A stretch of DNA of 64,000 nt, taken from positions 248,001 to 312,000 of the forward strand of contig BGZK01000191.1 of NCBI GenBank assembly GCA_005406025.1, written 5' to 3'. Below the pieces are notes generated by a model. That model saw nothing but the letters and a program-made list of their open reading frames with translations, was not told the origin of the DNA and did no database searches. Source of the stretch: Eumeta japonica. Lineage: Eukaryota > Arthropoda > Insecta > Lepidoptera > Psychidae. Of the stretch, positions 60,476 to 64,000 are shown piece after piece; position 1 is the stretch's first letter; each line of letters opens with the position of its first letter. Both the position numbers and the translations under genes were made by a program.

Positions 60476-61664
60476 ATAAAGTAATCTAAAATTAAATCAA
60501 TAAGCTAATGAATGCGCATGTCTGTGAAACACGTAAACAATTTAAATAGTACACTTAGATAAACAACAGGCAAGATGATTTTATTCGGTAATTTCAAATG
60601 AATGTTTCATACCTAGTTTTTTTCATGTAATATTATACATTGAACTATCTACACATTTTTTTTTTGCTTTATATTATATATTTTTATTGTATTCAAAAAA
60701 TAAAATTTATCTATCTGACTCTTTGTTTATGAATTTACATTCACAAAATGACATGTAAAATGTATAATTATTGTACAGAAATAGCTTATATATATATTTT
60801 TTTTCATTAAACTTAATGTAACCCATTGATTTTTAATGAGATTAAAGTCAAAATGTTTAAAAAAATTATTTTCTTAAATTTTTTTTTTTCAATTAAGAGA
60901 TATTAAAAAAAAAAATATTCAAACTCTTTAAACTCTTATAGAATAAGTATGCACCTTCGTAAGTAGTATTGACAAAACATTATTTAATTACCTACATATT
61001 ACCCTAGATTCACTTATTGAGCTTTTTTAAATCATAGAATACACATATTCTTACGACTCGATAGGCACTAAATAAAAAAATCTGAAAAACCATTGAAACC
61101 GCAGGCCATCCCTAAAACTTGCGCTATGATATTTATCGACTCGTCTTTGAGCTCCTTGAGTTAAAAATATTTTCTTTGACTTTTTGAGTTTTCAGAGCAC
61201 AAAAATTTGAAACTAATTACTGATTTCGAGATTAAAGCGTTGAAAAATTAAGTAGCAGTAAATTATTGACCTCATCGTGCCTAAAATTTCGATTTTAGTG
61301 CTTTTGAGGGCTATCTGAGCTGAGGAGTATAGTTCCGATACATTTAAAGCTCTTCGAGTTCAAAAATATGTATATTAAAAAAAATCTCTTTTTGTTTAGT
61401 TTTTTAAATACGATATATTTCGAGCGCGTGGTTGAATTTTGATCTGCTTTACGGATCTGAAGCAGTTTTCTAAGCAAAAAAAGATGACTAAGTACTAAAC
61501 ATCTATCAAGAATTTCACTTTATTGTGAAAAGCTCTTTTTTCGAATTTTTTATTAAGAACAAACGAACCAATCGATTTTAATGCATTTTGCGAGAATCGA
61601 TGTTGCCTTTCAAGGAAAATAGCGGGTTAGATTTTGGAATTTAAAGGTAAAGTAGGTTAACAAT

Positions 61665-61698
61665 TATTCTAAAAAACACTTTCGTGTTTTTTAGAATA
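61665..61698. repeat. Perfect 15-bp stem hairpin
   Basis: TATTCTAAAAAACAC (61665-61679), loop TTTC, and GTGTTTTTTAGAATA (61684-61698) pair perfectly. A run of six A/T pairs sits inside the stem. Function unknown. Confidence 0.7.
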
Positions 61699-61800
61699 CT
61701 TTATTGAAAAATAAAGTGTTTCTTTGACAGTATCTCTAGAACGAATCAATGGATTTTGTTTTAGAAGACTTACATCGATAAATAACAGTAGACGTTAGCT

Positions 61801-61896
61801 TTCAAAAAGACTAATTGTATAGATTTTGGAATTTATCGATATAGTAGTTTTCAAAGAGACTAATTGTATCGATTTTGAAATTCATCGATAGAGTAG
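61801..61896. repeat. Tandem duplication, 49-bp period
   Basis: ttcaaaaagactaattgtat (61801) and ttcaaagagactaattgtat (61850) each continue with gattttgRaattYatcgata and end in 'agtag'. The two 47-bp copies differ at about six positions. Confidence 0.7.
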
Positions 61897-62106
61897 TTTA
61901 CAAAACATTGTAAAAAAACATTTTTACGGCAGCCGATGCAACGATTTGGGAAAAAGGACTGATTCATTTTGCAGCGTGGCAGAGGGACATGTGTTCATAA
62001 AAAAAGGGCATGGATCTCATTCCAAAATGGAAAAATAGCAAGCTTTAAGCATACACTCGAGACGAGGTCATGGAGTTACATGTCACGTCAAGAATAATGG
62101 TGACAT

Positions 62107-62350
62107 TGTTGGATGGGCGGACATCGATGACGGGGCGGCGTCATTGTCTTAGTAATGAGGTACTGGAACCAGCGTATATAAACGATGTTCCGATGGCTGA
62201 TTGACTTTCTCAGTGATTGTTGAGCCCTAGACTTATCAAAATGTTATATAGAGATTTATGTGAAACTATTTTAATCAAAAATTTTAACATTTATTATTAC
62301 AAATAAATGTGTTTTGAATTGTTCCCGCTGTATAATTCTCGTTAATACTT
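62107..62350 (+). mobile_element. LTR-like block (possible solo LTR)
   Basis: From TGTTGGATGGGCGGACATCG the sequence runs through a TATA box (gcgtatataaacg, 62175-62182) and a TCAGT initiator at 62210. An AATAAA polyadenylation signal follows at 62302-62307, with a G/T-containing tail (tgtgttttgaattgttcccg). This promoter-plus-polyA layout within 200 bp is characteristic of an LTR. A clean CA end, a target duplication and a partner LTR were not found, so it may be truncated. Confidence 0.4.
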
Positions 62351-62428
62351 TATCTGATGTGTGATTGAATGAAGGTGGAGGTCAACTATTACTCATTATA
62401 TATATAATGAATATATATATGATTAATA

Positions 62429-62480
62429 TTTTTACCAATTTTGACCTATATATATATATATAGCTCAAAATTGGTAAAAA
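62429..62480. repeat. Hairpin with 16-bp arms around a (TA)n loop
   Basis: TTTTTACCAATTTTGA (62429-62444) pairs perfectly with TCAAAATTGGTAAAAA (62465-62480). The loop is a (TA)n run, itself self-complementary, and another TA-rich stretch lies just upstream. It may be a foldback insertion expanded by a microsatellite. Confidence 0.7.
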
Positions 62481-62799
62481 TTGTCTATCGTAATATACGA
62501 ATATCTTCTATTTTTATGATAAAACTCCAGTGGCCATGTATTCGTAAAGCTTCTCCTTCCAAGCGGTTTATGTTGATGGTTTTATTAGGGGCACCCGGAT
62601 AGTTCTTAGCCCCCAGGTAGATAGATGGCTTTTCAATTTTCCGATCAATTTTTTTTAATATTCTTTCTTTGGTATTAAAATCGTGAGCGGCTGCCTGGAG
62701 AGCAGCACCAGAATCGAAATCAGGAGCGGAAATTTATGGTGAAAAACACAGCGTCATCAACTGTATTTTTTCTACGTCTTATATATCTGCTGAAAAGAA

Positions 62800-62849
62800 G
62801 TAAAAATTTATTCTATATCTACGTGGACGAAATTGCAGAGAAAAGCTAG
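62800..62849 (+). mobile_element. Helitron-like 3' terminus, plus strand
   Basis: atatctacgtggacgaaatt gcagagaaaag CTAG|T: CTAG at 62846-62849 follows the degraded GC-rich terminus and precedes a host T. A 'cagcaccagaatcgaaatca' tract lies upstream near 62704, as in the related copies. The 5' end was not found. Confidence 0.5.
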
Positions 62850-62954
62850 TATGTATATAAAAATTGTTGTTGTTGGTTCAGACACCGTTTGACCAATCAC
62901 CATAAAAATTGGTACATCTAAGTAGTTTTCTTCGTGGAGATTTTTAAGCTATAC

Positions 62955-64000
62955 ACTAGGGTGGTCCAAAAAATTTTTTTTATTATTTTTCTTTTGGCCA
63001 CCCCGAAAATTTGTTACATGTATTTATAGTAATAACATAGTAAAATATCAGCCAGCTAGCTCAAGTAGAACTGGGTGCTCAATCGAATGTTGTTTTTGAA
63101 TTTTTGTGTAAGTACTTAATTTTTACTTTTTGTTACAGGACAGTTTCGTGTATTAAACTCACTTGTTAAAGTACTAAATGTGTATTAAAAAAAACTAAAA
63201 CAGTTTTATTAACGAATAAACAGTTTCGATATTTATTTAGTAGACTGTCGTGCAGTGAATCAGTGTAATAAAATGTGTTCATCTACTCAAAAAAAGACGA
63301 AATTTTTCTACTTGGTGTCCGAGATGTTGACCCATTGCTGAGGCTTAACCAACTCCCTACTCTTCGGCAAGATTTACTTCGTTATCACTATATATTAAAT
63401 GAATCCAAAAATATGAAAGATTCCGCGCATGCACTTATTCAAGAACTTATAGAAGTATGGAGCAAATCTAGTATTCCGACCAAACAACAAAATCACTACA
63501 TTGAAAAACTGATTAAGTGTCATAAGAACTGGCTGCTTTTGAAGTAAAATAGAGGAAGAAACTCTGCAGCTCAAAGAAAGACGGAGAATTTGTTTATAAA
63601 TGAACTAGACAAACTTTTTGATATTTCCCATGCAAGCGCTATGAATGTGATAAAAATTGCGGAAGACAGAGCGTTTCTCATCGATCAAAGAGGAGAACGT
63701 AAGATGATTATGACTTCAATCGACAAGAAACTAGAAAAGGTCAAAGAACGTTCTCTGAAACGGAAACAAAGATCTGAAGAATTGAGAAAAATGGCTGCTA
63801 AAAGTAATGCTTCATCTTCGGTGGTGTCGAGTCAAGAATTAGGACCTGAGTGCAATTTCAGTAGTACTTCTAGTGATGCTAGTATATTAGAGGATAAGTC
63901 CAAAGATGACTTTGTGGTGCCTGTACCAAAAAAGACCAAGAGTTCTTCTAGTTCCTGTGGCGTTGAGCCGTCTACTAGTGGTATATTTACACAACACGTT
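62955..64000 (+). mobile_element. Left end of an unclassified DNA-transposon-like element
   Basis: CACTAGGGTGGTCCAAAAAA at about 62955 looks like a transposon terminal repeat. GGGTGGTCCAAAA (62959-62971) pairs with TTTTGGCCACCC (62992-63003) with one bulged base, giving a terminal hairpin. About 270 bp further in, a long frame begins and runs to the edge of the window. The right terminus is outside, so classification and length are unknown. Confidence 0.45.
63273..64000 (+). pseudogene. Partial Lys/Ser-rich protein of the right-edge element, frame-broken
   Basis: An ATG at 63273 opens with MCSSTQKKTKFFYLVSEML and stops after 22 codons. The frame one base over continues with LNQLPTLRQDLLRYHYIL, suggesting one single-base change near 63330-63345. 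A TAA at 63545 (KWLLLK-stop-NRGRN context) interrupts again, after which 151 codons stay open to the window end. Visible parts are an N-terminal helical region, LFINELDKLFDISHASA, a charged coiled-coil-like stretch (KKLEKVKERSLKRKQRSEEL) and a Ser-rich acidic linker ending near a PKKTKSSSS basic patch. I recall similar N-termini in repetitive proteins of insects and cnidarians but cannot name the family. No catalytic domain is within the window. Confidence 0.5.

Larger units (their letters stand above)
58287..62106. other. Noncoding, repeat-laden stretch
   Basis: No convincing gene. Supported contents are the CpG-dense patches at 59737-60005, a tRNA-like piece at 60415-60475, a perfect hairpin at 61665-61698 and a 49-bp tandem repeat at 61801-61896. 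The segment 61120-61950 has the look of decayed repetitive DNA (recurrent tgagctc/gagttcaaaaat and 'gattttggaattt' words) but I cannot name it. Confidence 0.45.

Noticed and set aside
1..64000. CRISPR array, bacterial operon or biosynthetic cluster
   Set aside because: No regularly spaced direct repeats and no prokaryotic gene structure. Introns, LINE, mariner, hAT and Helitron sequences show a eukaryotic nuclear genome.

Overview
This window is animal nuclear DNA, almost certainly from a moth or butterfly (Lepidoptera). It is AT-rich, has short GT-AG introns, and carries insect orthologues of conserved eukaryotic genes. It is dense in interspersed repeats that I recognise as lepidopteran, above all many short Helitron 3' ends (CTRR, with a GC-rich end of the type CGCGGNNGAAGNCGCGGGCAAAAGCTAG). 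Nothing bacterial, viral or CRISPR-like was seen. All family assignments come from reading motifs; no database was searched.

Layout: (1) About 1-34.8 kb has no convincing coding exon. It holds AT-rich DNA, scattered CpG-dense patches, at least five Helitron ends, two hAT-type MITEs with perfect 8-bp target duplications, a TTAA-flanked MITE, tRNA-like pieces and several unnamed repeat families. It could be intergenic regulatory DNA or a long 5' intron of the next gene. (2) 34.8-39.6 kb (+) carries a three-exon gene for a large secreted, Thr/Asn/Lys/Pro-rich protein that I do not recognise. Its splice phases agree, its first coding exon is not found, and a deleted pogo/Tigger transposon sits in one intron. 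(3) 40.55-42.13 kb (-) is an intact intronless TRIP4/ASC-1 gene, convergent with the previous gene. (4) 43.6-44.5 kb is a broken hAT transposase. (5) 45.15-45.67 kb (+) is an intact two-exon NDUFS5 gene for a complex I subunit. (6) 46.0-47.75 kb is a broken LINE. (7) 48-62 kb is gene-poor, with two broken mariner copies, a LINE 3' fragment, a complete 194-bp Helitron, perfect hairpins and an LTR-like block. (8) 62.9-64.0 kb is the left end of a DNA-transposon-like unit whose ORF runs off the window.

The three host genes (secreted protein, transcription coactivator, complex I subunit) show no shared pathway. They look like ordinary neighbours separated by transposon debris. The best leads for novelty are the unrecognised secreted protein gene and the partial element at the right edge.
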